NCBI GenBank assembly: GCA_007129525.1
Contig: SKVI01000390.1
Coordinates: 1 to 5,765, forward strand
From: Gemmatimonadota bacterium
GTDB taxonomy: Bacteria; Gemmatimonadota; Gemmatimonadetes; Longimicrobiales; Gaopeijiaceae
Length of the DNA stretch: 5,765 nucleotides
Reading direction: 5' to 3'
Shown: positions 1-5,765 of the stretch, in pieces
How the letters are laid out: each line of letters starts with the position of its first letter
Position numbering within the stretch: the first letter of the stretch is position 1
Translations under genes and position numbers: made by a program
The notes under the pieces: generated by a model
What the model was told of the DNA's origin: nothing
Databases searched by the model: none
Seen by the model: the letters and a program-made list of their open reading frames with translations, nothing else

Positions 1-1
1 T

Positions 2-2665
2 CCTTCGCAGACCAACCTCCAGATCGACGGGGTGGACTCGAACAACTCCTTCTTCGGTGAGAACCGGGGCGGCTCGCGGCTCCCCTTCACCTTTTCGCTG
101 GAGTCCATCCGGGAGTTCGAGGTGATCACCAACGGGTTCGACGTGGAGCACGGCAACTACTCCGGCGGCGTGGTGAACGTGGTGACCCGGGGCGGAACCA
201 ACCAGTTCGAGGGGACGGCGTATGTGAACTACCGGGGCGACGCACTCACGGCCTCTGATTTCGCGGGCCAGGATCCAGTGGACTTCGAGGCCACCCAGTT
301 CGCCGCCCGGGTGTCGGGTCCCATCATCGAGGACGAGCTCTTCTACCTGGTCTCGCTGGACGGGCAGATCCGCCGCGAGCCCCAGGTGCCCCTGAGTCCC
401 GGCGAGGTGGACGAAGAGACGGCCCAGGAGATGCAGCGCTTCTTCGACATCCTGGAGAACCAGTACGGAATCGAGAACCCTGCGGCCGGGTACCGGCCCT
501 TCCGGACCAGCCAGGACCAGGTGACCCTCTTCGGGCGCATGGACTGGACCGTCAACCCGAGCCACCGGCTCTCGGTCCGGCACAACTGGGTCGACTTCAC
601 CAATGGTGACGAGTGGAGCCGGGCCTTCGACTTCAACTACGGTCGGTCGCGGGCCGAGGAGCTGAAGGGGCAGTCCCACTCGTTCGTGACGGAGCTGCAC
701 TCGGTCCTGGGCGCCAACACCTTCAACGTAGCCCGGGCCCAGTTCTCATGGGAGGCCCGGCCCCGGGAGGGCAACGACCAGCGACCCACCCTGGAGACCC
801 GGCTCCCCTCGGGTCAGCAGATCCGCTACGGCGGGACCTTCGCCGCCTTCCAGAACAACATGGAGGAGCGGAAGATCCAGCTGGTGAACAACCTGACCCA
901 CGTGGTGGGCAACCACACCCTCAAGGTGGGCGCGAACGCCATCGCCACCAACATCCTGAACCAGTTCCAGCAGATGGGCTCCCGAAACCAGGGAGCCGGG
1001 ATCTTCGTGTTCAGCGACCTGGACGCCCTGGAAAACCAGCAGCCCACCGAGTTCTGGCGGCCGCTTCGCCCCGATGGTGTCGTGCCCTTCGCAGACTTCG
1101 ACGTCTATGAGTGGTCGGTATACGCGCAGAACGAGTGGCAGGCCACGGACCGGCTCACCGCCACGGTGGGACTCCGCTACGACCAGCAGATCTTCGCTGA
1201 TCGTCCGGGACGGGTGGTGGACGTGGAGCGGGCCTTCGGGCTCGAGACGGGGATCGCGCCCGTCGACCGGACGAACTTCTCTCCGCGACTGGGCCTGGCC
1301 TACGACGTCCGGGGTGACGGCGACGCGGTGCTCCGGGCCGGTGCCGGCCTCTTCTACGGTCGCATTCCCTATGTGCTGGGCGGCAACGTGCAACAGACCG
1401 AGGAGCCGGTCTTCGAGCTCTTGTGCGCCGGCGAGCCGGGGGATCCGGACGCCCCGCCGAACCCCTCCGACTTCCGGAACTGGAGCACCGGTGGGACCGA
1501 GAACCCCACCCGCTGCCAGGACGGGGGCACCTTCACCGGCACCCCGAGCTACGCCTTCTGGCAGGAAGACTTCGAGTATCCGCAGACCTTCAAGGCGAAC
1601 CTGGGCTACGAGCAGGTCCTCTTCCAGGGGCAGACGCGGGGGGCGCTGGATCTCTCCTTTACCAACAGCACCAAGCTCTACACGGTCCGGAACCTGAACC
1701 TCCGGGATCCCCAGTTCACTCTGGACAATGAGGACGGCCGGCAGGTCTACGTGCCCCAGGAGCACTTCAGTCCCACCGGTGCAGCCGGGGCCATGAATCG
1801 GCGGAACACAGACTTCGGGCCGGTCTTCGTGAACTACAATGACGGGGTGACCCAGTCCTTTTCGGCCAACCTGGAGCTGGAGCACTCCTTCGATCAGGCC
1901 ACCTCGGTGCGGGGCTCCTACACCTACACCACCTCCAGCGACAACTCGTCCTACTCCTGCTGCACCGCCTCGGCGGGCTTCAACAACCCCAACGTGGGCG
2001 CCTTCGGGCCCAACGACATCGGCGGGGTGGGAGACACGGAGAAGACATGGGGGCCCAGCGACCACGTGCGGAACCACACCTTCGTCCTTTCGGGACGGAC
2101 TGAGATCCCCATGGGCTTCCAGGTCAGCGCCATCTGGCGCCTCCAGAGCGGCCGGCCCTGGGGGCCCGAGCAGAACGGGGATCTGAACGCGGACGGACGC
2201 CAGTTCAGTGACCGTCCCTTCATCTTCGCCCCCGAGGACCTGCCGCTGGCCACCGATGACCCGACGGAGGCGCAGGAGCAGCGGGATCGCTACGCCGCCC
2301 ACCTGGAGGCCAACTCCTGTGTGGGCGACTACGTAGGGCAGATCATCTCTCGCAACACCTGCCGGCAGCCCTGGTTCAACAAGCTGGACCTGCGGATCCG
2401 GCGCAGCTTCGATACGCTGGGCAACCAGCGGGCCGAGCTGGAGGTCGACCTCTTCAACGTCCTGAACCTTCTGAACAGCGACTGGGGCCGGTTCCACTCG
2501 GTGTCGGGCTTTGATCGCAACATCTACCTGGTGGAAGGTTACGACCGGGCCAACAACCAGATCCTCTACAGCGTTCCCGAGAACATCTCCTTCGGGGAGC
2601 CCAGTCAGTTTTCCGGGCTCATGATGCAGTTCCAGGCCCAGGTGGGGATCCGGTACCGCTTCTGA
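2..2665 (+). CDS. Oar-like TonB-dependent receptor, 5'-truncated by the window edge
   Basis: This is an outer-membrane TonB-dependent receptor of the large Oar-like class. Such proteins take up bulky substrates or serve in export and surface functions; the substrate here is unknown. The frame is open from base 2, so the true start lies upstream, and the GTG at 32 is an internal Val codon inside the plug. Counting from base 2 the visible part is 887 residues. Residues 1 to about 70 are the end of the plug, with IDGVD at 8-12 and the plug-terminal GGVVNVVTRGGTN at 55-67. The rest is beta-barrel, with alternating aromatic strands (for example around 367-400 and 423-455) ending in VGIRYRF, a C-terminal Phe typical of BAM substrates. 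The signal peptide and the N-terminal carboxypeptidase-regulatory-like domain usual in this class would lie off the window. Six Cys (475, 505, 653, 654, 773, 787) and an Asp/Asn-rich loop ending in DRP (725-739) sit in likely extracellular loops. No frameshift is seen. A generic TonB receptor is the fallback call. Confidence 0.9.
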   Translation, partial: PSQTNLQIDGVDSNNSFFGENRGGSRLPFTFSLESIREFEVITNGFDVEHGNYSGGVVNVVTRGGTNQFEGTAYVNYRGDALTASDFAGQDPVDFEATQFAARVSGPIIEDELFYLVSLDGQIRREPQVPLSPGEVDEETAQEMQRFFDILENQYGIENPAAGYRPFRTSQDQVTLFGRMDWTVNPSHRLSVRHNWVDFTNGDEWSRAFDFNYGRSRAEELKGQSHSFVTELHSVLGANTFNVARAQFSWEARPREGNDQRPTLETRLPSGQQIRYGGTFAAFQNNMEERKIQLVNNLTHVVGNHTLKVGANAIATNILNQFQQMGSRNQGAGIFVFSDLDALENQQPTEFWRPLRPDGVVPFADFDVYEWSVYAQNEWQATDRLTATVGLRYDQQIFADRPGRVVDVERAFGLETGIAPVDRTNFSPRLGLAYDVRGDGDAVLRAGAGLFYGRIPYVLGGNVQQTEEPVFELLCAGEPGDPDAPPNPSDFRNWSTGGTENPTRCQDGGTFTGTPSYAFWQEDFEYPQTFKANLGYEQVLFQGQTRGALDLSFTNSTKLYTVRNLNLRDPQFTLDNEDGRQVYVPQEHFSPTGAAGAMNRRNTDFGPVFVNYNDGVTQSFSANLELEHSFDQATSVRGSYTYTTSSDNSSYSCCTASAGFNNPNVGAFGPNDIGGVGDTEKTWGPSDHVRNHTFVLSGRTEIPMGFQVSAIWRLQSGRPWGPEQNGDLNADGRQFSDRPFIFAPEDLPLATDDPTEAQEQRDRYAAHLEANSCVGDYVGQIISRNTCRQPWFNKLDLRIRRSFDTLGNQRAELEVDLFNVLNLLNSDWGRFHSVSGFDRNIYLVEGYDRANNQILYSVPENISFGEPSQFSGLMMQFQAQVGIRYRF
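167..189 (+). repeat. 23-base exact repeat, copy 1 (plug end of the Oar-like receptor)
   Basis: The 23 bases here are identical to 4447-4469 in the third gene. Both encode GVVNVVT plus flanking bases at the last strand of the plug, a strongly conserved TonB-receptor motif. The identity probably reflects conserved protein sequence plus strong codon bias. Confidence 0.8.
2174..2218 (+). other. EF-hand-like Asp/Asn loop in the Oar-like receptor
   Basis: The encoded stretch NGDLNADGRQFSDRP (fragment residues 725-739) spaces Asp and Asn like a calcium-binding loop (D-x-N-x-D-G) and ends in DRP. Loops of this D-N-G-D-G...NDRP kind recur, from my knowledge of the family, in the C-terminal third of Oar-like receptors. 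Calcium binding is inferred only from the residue pattern. Confidence 0.4.
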
Positions 2666-2674
2666 GGCCCAGGT

Positions 2675-2702
2675 GGCCGGGGCGCCTGCGGGTGCGCCGG
2701 CC
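2675..2702 (+). repeat. GC-rich imperfect inverted repeat between genes 1 and 2
   Basis: GGCC (2675-2678) plus GGCGC (2681-2685) can pair with GCGCC (2694-2698) plus GGCC (2699-2702). This gives nine base pairs, a two-base bulge (2679-2680) and an eight-base loop, starting ten bases after the stop codon of the Oar-like receptor gene. There is no T-tract behind it, so it is not a standard intrinsic terminator. It could be an mRNA 3'-end stabiliser, a weak terminator, or chance in very GC-rich DNA. Confidence 0.35.
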
Positions 2703-2760
2703 GCCCATCCCCAACCGTCTCCCCGCCCATGTCATCTACCCCATCGACTCCTCCTGCCCC
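2701..2760 (+). promoter_or_regulatory. C-rich, G-poor tract, possible Rho-loading (rut-like) region
   Basis: By direct count these 60 bases hold 35 C and only 6 G, the reverse of the G-rich sense strand around them. C-rich, G-poor unstructured RNA is the known feature of Rho utilisation sites. The tract follows the hairpin at 2675-2702 and runs into the first codons of meaB. Part of the bias comes from Pro/Ser/Thr codons of the MeaB N-terminus, so a regulatory role is a guess. The 63-base gap is too short for a cobalamin riboswitch, and I see no convincing promoter in it. Confidence 0.2.
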
Positions 2761-3931
2761 GAACGACGTTCCCGATCCTGACCCGAAGGCCGCAGCCGAA
2801 CCCCACGTGGTGGAGCTTGCGGCTCCGCTGGCGGCGTTGGTGCAGGGGATGGCCGAGGGGAACCGGAGCTCCCTGGCCCGGGCCATATCGGTGGTGGAGA
2901 ACGAGCGTACCGGGTTCCAGGACTTCCTGCACACCCTGCTGAGTCGCGGTCGGGCGGGGGGGACCCGGGTGGGGATCACCGGTCCGCCGGGGGCGGGGAA
3001 GTCGTCGCTGGTTTCCGCCTTCGCCGGGCTCTGCCGCCGAGGGCATCAGGAGGTGGGGATCGTGGCGGTGGATCCCACCTCCCCCTACTCCGGGGGGGCA
3101 CTCCTGGGGGACCGGATCCGGATGAACGATCTGGCCACCGACCCGGGGATCTTCATCCGTTCCATGGCGTCCAGGGGTTCGCTGGGAGGGCTGGCCACCA
3201 CCACCAAGGAGGTCATGGACGTCATGGACGCCTTCGGCTTTCCCCGACTCCTGGTGGAGACGGTGGGCGTGGGGCAGACCGAGCTGGAGATCACCGGGGC
3301 CGCCGACACCGTGGTGGTGGTCCTGACTCCCGAGTCCGGTGACGGGATCCAGGCCATGAAGGCGGGCCTGATGGAGATTGCCGACATCTTCGTGGTGAAC
3401 AAGGCCGACAGGCCTGGAGCCGACCGGTTGGTGAAGGAGATCCGGAGCGCCCTGAAGCTCCGGACCGGAGAGGTGCCGGGGGCGGGATCGGGTCATCACG
3501 GCCCGTCGAGCGCCCCTTCACCTGCTTCGGAGGGGAAGGCGGCCTCCGGGGATCGCGCTTCCGATGAGCCCGAGGTCGAGCGATGGATCCCCCCGGTCCT
3601 CCTCACCATGGGCCAGACCGGAGAGGGGGTGGAGGAGCTGGTGCAGACGGTGGACCGTCACCGGGAGTGGCTGGAGGCGTCGGGTGAGCTGGAGCGTCGT
3701 CGCCGCCGGCGCACCGTCGATCGGATCCGAGACGTACTGGACCGGGAGCTGAAACGGAGGGTTCGCAGGGAGTTGGCCCGGGAGTCGGTGCTGGCCGAGG
3801 CGCTGGACCGGATCGTTCAGGGAGAGGGCACCCCCTATTCCGAGGCCGCCGCCTTCCTGGAGCTCATGGGGGTCGACCCGGCGGAGGCGCCCCTGCCGGG
3901 AGGTGGGGACGGCGTCGGGGGTGCCCGGTGA
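2729..3931 (+). CDS. meaB: MeaB/ArgK-family GTPase, methylmalonyl-CoA mutase chaperone
   Basis: This is a cytoplasmic P-loop GTPase of the G3E/SIMIBI class. MeaB proteins bind adenosylcobalamin-dependent methylmalonyl-CoA mutase, gate cofactor loading and help remove damaged cofactor. Visible motifs are the Walker A/G1 loop GPPGAGKS (85-92), the family block VAVDPTSPYSGGALLGDRIRMNDL (given here in pieces: VAVDPTSPYSGG at 112-123, ALLGDRIRMNDL at 124-135), FIRSMASRGSLGG (142-154), the G3/switch motif ETVGVGQ (177-183), and NKAD (224-227) for guanine recognition. The C-terminal dimerisation region is Arg-rich (322-351). At 400 residues it is longer than the usual 310-335, because of a Pro/Ser/Thr-rich N-terminal tail (1-26), a low-complexity insert (about 247-285) and a Gly-rich C-terminal tail (384-400). 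The ATG at 2729 has no Shine-Dalgarno sequence before it; in-frame GTG at 2807 or 2840 and ATG at 2849 are alternatives that would still keep all GTPase motifs. The end overlaps the next gene by four bases. No mutase subunit gene is visible nearby. Confidence 0.95.
   Translation: MSSTPSTPPAPNDVPDPDPKAAAEPHVVELAAPLAALVQGMAEGNRSSLARAISVVENERTGFQDFLHTLLSRGRAGGTRVGITGPPGAGKSSLVSAFAGLCRRGHQEVGIVAVDPTSPYSGGALLGDRIRMNDLATDPGIFIRSMASRGSLGGLATTTKEVMDVMDAFGFPRLLVETVGVGQTELEITGAADTVVVVLTPESGDGIQAMKAGLMEIADIFVVNKADRPGADRLVKEIRSALKLRTGEVPGAGSGHHGPSSAPSPASEGKAASGDRASDEPEVERWIPPVLLTMGQTGEGVEELVQTVDRHREWLEASGELERRRRRRTVDRIRDVLDRELKRRVRRELARESVLAEALDRIVQGEGTPYSEAAAFLELMGVDPAEAPLPGGGDGVGGAR
3917..3921 (+). promoter_or_regulatory. 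Shine-Dalgarno-like G-run before the GTG start of gene 3
   Basis: GGGGG lies six bases upstream of the GTG at 3928 and inside the end of meaB. It can pair with the CCUCC core of 16S rRNA and supports initiation at this GTG. The G-richness of the region weakens the evidence. Confidence 0.4.
3928..3931 (+). other. GTGA stop/start overlap joining meaB and the receptor gene
   Basis: The GTG start of the receptor gene (3928-3930) overlaps the TGA stop of meaB (3929-3931). Four-base overlaps of this type are a well-known sign of one transcript with translational coupling by terminating ribosomes. The signal peptide begins exactly at this GTG, and the frame upstream of it (3841-3927) has no other ATG, GTG or TTG start. 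Confidence 0.85.
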
Positions 3932-4017
3932 AGCCGGGCTGGAAACCCCGTCAGCTTCTGGGATGCCTGCTCCTGGCCTCCGGTCTTCTGGCTCCGGGGG
4001 GAACGCTGGCGCAGGCG
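3928..4017 (+). other. Signal peptide of the BtuB-like receptor
   Basis: The first 30 codons encode a positively charged start (K2, K6, R8), a hydrophobic core (LLGCLLLASGLLA, 10-22) and small residues before a likely signal peptidase I site (A28-Q29 or A30-P31). This routes the protein to the Sec pathway and then the outer membrane, and confirms the GTG start. Confidence 0.75.
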
Positions 4018-5765
4018 CCCCCAGCGCCGCCGCCGCCGGCCCCCGAGCCGGTTCTGGCCGTCCCGGACACCATTGCGCCCGACACCCTGACGCTGGACAC
4101 CCTTCCGGTGCTGGGGTCCCGGGTCAGCGCCGACATGCCCCTGCGCACCCGCAGCGTGGAGCTCATCACCCGGCAGGATCTGGAGCGCCTTCCGGCCCGT
4201 TCGGTGCCCGACGCCCTGAGCTGGGCCGCGGGGGTGGACCTGATGCCCCGATCTCCGGCCCAGTCCGACTTGTCGCTCCGGGGAGCGGGCTTCGAGCAGG
4301 TCCTGGTCCTGGTGGACGGGGTTCGGATGAGCGATCCCCAGACCGGCCACTTCGACCTGGATCTCACCGTCCCCCTGGACCGGGTGGAGCGGATCGAGAT
4401 CCTCAGGGGACCGGCGTCGGCGCTGTACGGAAGCGATGCCGTGGGGGGCGTGGTGAACGTGGTGACCCGAAGCGACCCGGTGTGGAGCGCTCGCCTGGAG
4501 GGGGGCTCCTTCGGGACCACCGCCCTGGCGGGGCAGGGGAGCCTGGCCCTTCCCGGCGACCTGCGCCTCCACGCCTCCGGCGAGCGAAGCGACTCCGACG
4601 GACACCGGGAAGGTACGGACTGGGAGACGCGGATGGCCGACGCCGGCCTTCGGGCCCCCGTGGCCGGAGGCACCCTCTCCGGTGAGGTGGGATGGGCTCG
4701 CCGGGCCTTTGGGGCCGACGGGTTCTACGCCGATTTTCCCTCGTTTGAAGCCACCCGTACCCGCACCGCGAACCTCAGGTGGAGATCCGACCCCGGCGCC
4801 CGGGTGAGGGTGGAGCCTCGGGTCTCGTGGCGCCGTCACGACGACGATTTCATTCTGGTCCGGAACGATCCGGAGCTGTACCGGAATCGCCATGCCTCCA
4901 CCCAGTACGGGGGTGAGCTGGTGGTCCGCACCCGGGCGCACCCCCGGGTGAGCGTGGCAGCCGGGGCCGAGGCCTACCGGCACGAGCTGGCCAGCAACGC
5001 GCTGGGAAACCGCAGCGAGTCCCGTCGGGCGGTCTTCGCCGAAGCGGCAGGCCTCCTGCCCCACGGAGCCGAGCTCACCGCCGGGCTGCGCCACGACGAC
5101 CACGACCGCTGGGGTGGGTACACCTCGCCTTCCCTGGCCGCCTCCTGGACGCCGACCCGGGGCGTTCGGTTCAGGGGTTCGGTGGGGCGGTCGTTCCGGG
5201 GTCCCTCGTGGACCGAGCGGCACTACGAGGATCCGGCCCACCAGGCCGAACCGGAACTCCGGCCGGAACGATCGCGTTCCCTGGAGGCGGGGGTCCGGGT
5301 GGATCGGATCCAGGACGTGGGCTTCGACCTCACCGCTTTCCACCGCCGGAGCCTGGACCTCATCGACTGGGCCCGGCCCCGGGGCTCGGATCAGGAGACG
5401 CTCTGGGTGACCCGGAACGTGATCCGGGCCACCACCCGGGGCCTGGAGGTGACGGGAGACTGGAGCCCCGGGCTCCGGACCCGCGTCGAGGTGGGGGGCT
5501 CGGTCCTCTCAGCTGCCGCCCGGGGTGACGAGGGCTTCGAGTCCAAGTACGCGCTCCGTCCCATCACCGACGAGCTGCGCCTGGGGGTGATCCGGGAGTT
5601 TTCCGACCTTTTCTCCGCGTCGATCCGCCTCACCCGGGCCCGGCGGGTGGGAGAGACCTCTCACCTGCGCCTGGACGCCCGCCTGGAGGTGCCCCTCATG
5701 GGGGGCGCCCTCTACCTGGACGGCAGGAACCTCTCCGACTCCGACCACCTGGACATCACCGGGCA
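3928..5765 (+). CDS. BtuB-like TonB-dependent receptor, probable cobalamin/corrinoid importer, 3'-truncated
   Basis: This is an outer-membrane active transporter powered by TonB-ExbB-ExbD. The frame stays open for 612 codons to the window edge. Residues 1-30 are a signal peptide: Lys/Arg-containing start (MKPGWKPR), a Leu-rich core, and a cleavage site near TLAQA. A Pro-rich linker (31-46) and a DT-rich stretch (47-59) lead to a TonB-box-like segment DTLPVLGSRV (57-66). The plug covers about 75-181, with LSLRGAGFEQVLVLVDGVRM (115-134), VERIEILRGPASALYGSDA (153-171) and GGVVNVVTR (173-181). The rest is barrel. It stops just after LYLDGRNLSDSDHLDITG, the penultimate-strand pattern that normally lies 20-30 residues before the end, so the full protein is about 635 residues, close to BtuB (about 614). 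Family length, plug type and the overlap with meaB favour cobalamin. An iron-siderophore or other small-ligand receptor remains possible, since the ligand residues cannot be judged by eye. Confidence 0.88.
   Translation, partial: MKPGWKPRQLLGCLLLASGLLAPGGTLAQAPPAPPPPAPEPVLAVPDTIAPDTLTLDTLPVLGSRVSADMPLRTRSVELITRQDLERLPARSVPDALSWAAGVDLMPRSPAQSDLSLRGAGFEQVLVLVDGVRMSDPQTGHFDLDLTVPLDRVERIEILRGPASALYGSDAVGGVVNVVTRSDPVWSARLEGGSFGTTALAGQGSLALPGDLRLHASGERSDSDGHREGTDWETRMADAGLRAPVAGGTLSGEVGWARRAFGADGFYADFPSFEATRTRTANLRWRSDPGARVRVEPRVSWRRHDDDFILVRNDPELYRNRHASTQYGGELVVRTRAHPRVSVAAGAEAYRHELASNALGNRSESRRAVFAEAAGLLPHGAELTAGLRHDDHDRWGGYTSPSLAASWTPTRGVRFRGSVGRSFRGPSWTERHYEDPAHQAEPELRPERSRSLEAGVRVDRIQDVGFDLTAFHRRSLDLIDWARPRGSDQETLWVTRNVIRATTRGLEVTGDWSPGLRTRVEVGGSVLSAAARGDEGFESKYALRPITDELRLGVIREFSDLFSASIRLTRARRVGETSHLRLDARLEVPLMGGALYLDGRNLSDSDHLDITG
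4447..4469 (+). repeat. 23-base exact repeat, copy 2 (plug end of the BtuB-like receptor)
   Basis: This is a direct, same-strand copy of 167-189 about 4.3 kb away, at the equivalent place in the plug domain of the second receptor. Sequence on both sides diverges at once. Confidence 0.8.

Noticed and set aside
32..34. GTG at 32 as the start codon of the first gene
   Set aside because: The same frame is open to the window edge and encodes the conserved plug sequence LQIDG immediately upstream, so this is an internal Val codon.
746..2497. Long minus-strand open frame of 583 codons opposite the Oar-like receptor
   Set aside because: Its translation is Gly/Val/Leu/Pro/Arg-rich with no recognisable domain. 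The plus-strand frame has clear receptor motifs, and long antisense frames are expected where third positions are nearly all G or C.
2675..2702. Intrinsic terminator after the Oar-like receptor
   Set aside because: The stem is imperfect and is followed by C-rich sequence with no T run, so I list it only as an inverted repeat.
2666..2728. Cobalamin riboswitch upstream of meaB
   Set aside because: The gap is 63 bases, far shorter than a cobalamin riboswitch (about 200), and no B12-box-like sequence is seen. The receptor gene has no leader at all because it overlaps meaB.
3928..3966. Possible lipoprotein lipobox (LLGC, Cys13) in the BtuB-like receptor leader
   Set aside because: Cys13 comes too early, and the hydrophobic core continues after it. 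TonB receptors use signal peptidase I, and a normal cleavage site is present near residues 28-30.
3903..4685. Plus-strand open frame of 260 codons in a different frame across the start of the BtuB-like receptor
   Set aside because: Its Gly/Pro/Arg/Ala-rich translation has no domain, whereas the frame starting at 3928 shows a signal peptide and a full plug domain over the same bases.
3835..5343. Long minus-strand open frame of 502 codons opposite meaB and the BtuB-like receptor
   Set aside because: It spans two real plus-strand genes, its translation is low-complexity Gly/Pro/Arg/His-rich, and no family is recognisable. It is a GC-driven shadow.

Overview
The window is GC-rich throughout, with G or C at most third codon positions. 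It carries three protein-coding genes, all on the + strand and tightly packed. Two encode TonB-dependent outer-membrane receptors, so the source is a diderm (Gram-negative) bacterium. Large Oar-type receptors combined with very high GC would fit Gemmatimonadota, Acidobacteriota or Myxococcota. The insert-bearing style of the MeaB protein leans me toward Gemmatimonadota, but this is inference from general familiarity and no marker gene is present.

Layout. Bases 2-2665 hold the 3' part of a large Oar-like TonB-dependent receptor: the end of the plug domain and a complete beta-barrel, with the N-terminus lost off the left edge. A 63-base gap (2666-2728) follows, containing a GC-rich imperfect hairpin and the start of a C-rich, G-poor tract. 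Bases 2729-3931 encode a complete MeaB/ArgK-family P-loop GTPase, the chaperone of adenosylcobalamin-dependent methylmalonyl-CoA mutase. Its stop codon overlaps, as GTGA, the GTG start of a third gene. That gene runs from 3928 off the right edge and encodes a BtuB-sized TonB-dependent receptor with signal peptide, plug and nearly the whole barrel; only about 20-30 C-terminal residues are missing. It is an easily missed gene because no stop codon falls inside the window.

How they may work together. The 4-base overlap implies that meaB and the third gene are co-transcribed and translationally coupled. MeaB protects and reloads a B12-dependent mutase, and the receptor family of gene 3 includes the cobalamin importer BtuB. 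The simplest reading is therefore a B12 acquisition-and-use unit: corrinoid import across the outer membrane paired with maintenance of a B12 enzyme. The substrate of gene 3 is inferred from family and context, not proven. The Oar-like receptor may simply be an upstream neighbour. No methylmalonyl-CoA mutase subunit, cobalamin riboswitch, RNA gene, mobile element or CRISPR array is seen. This looks like a mostly ordinary chromosomal region with one interesting gene pairing; I see no clear novel system.
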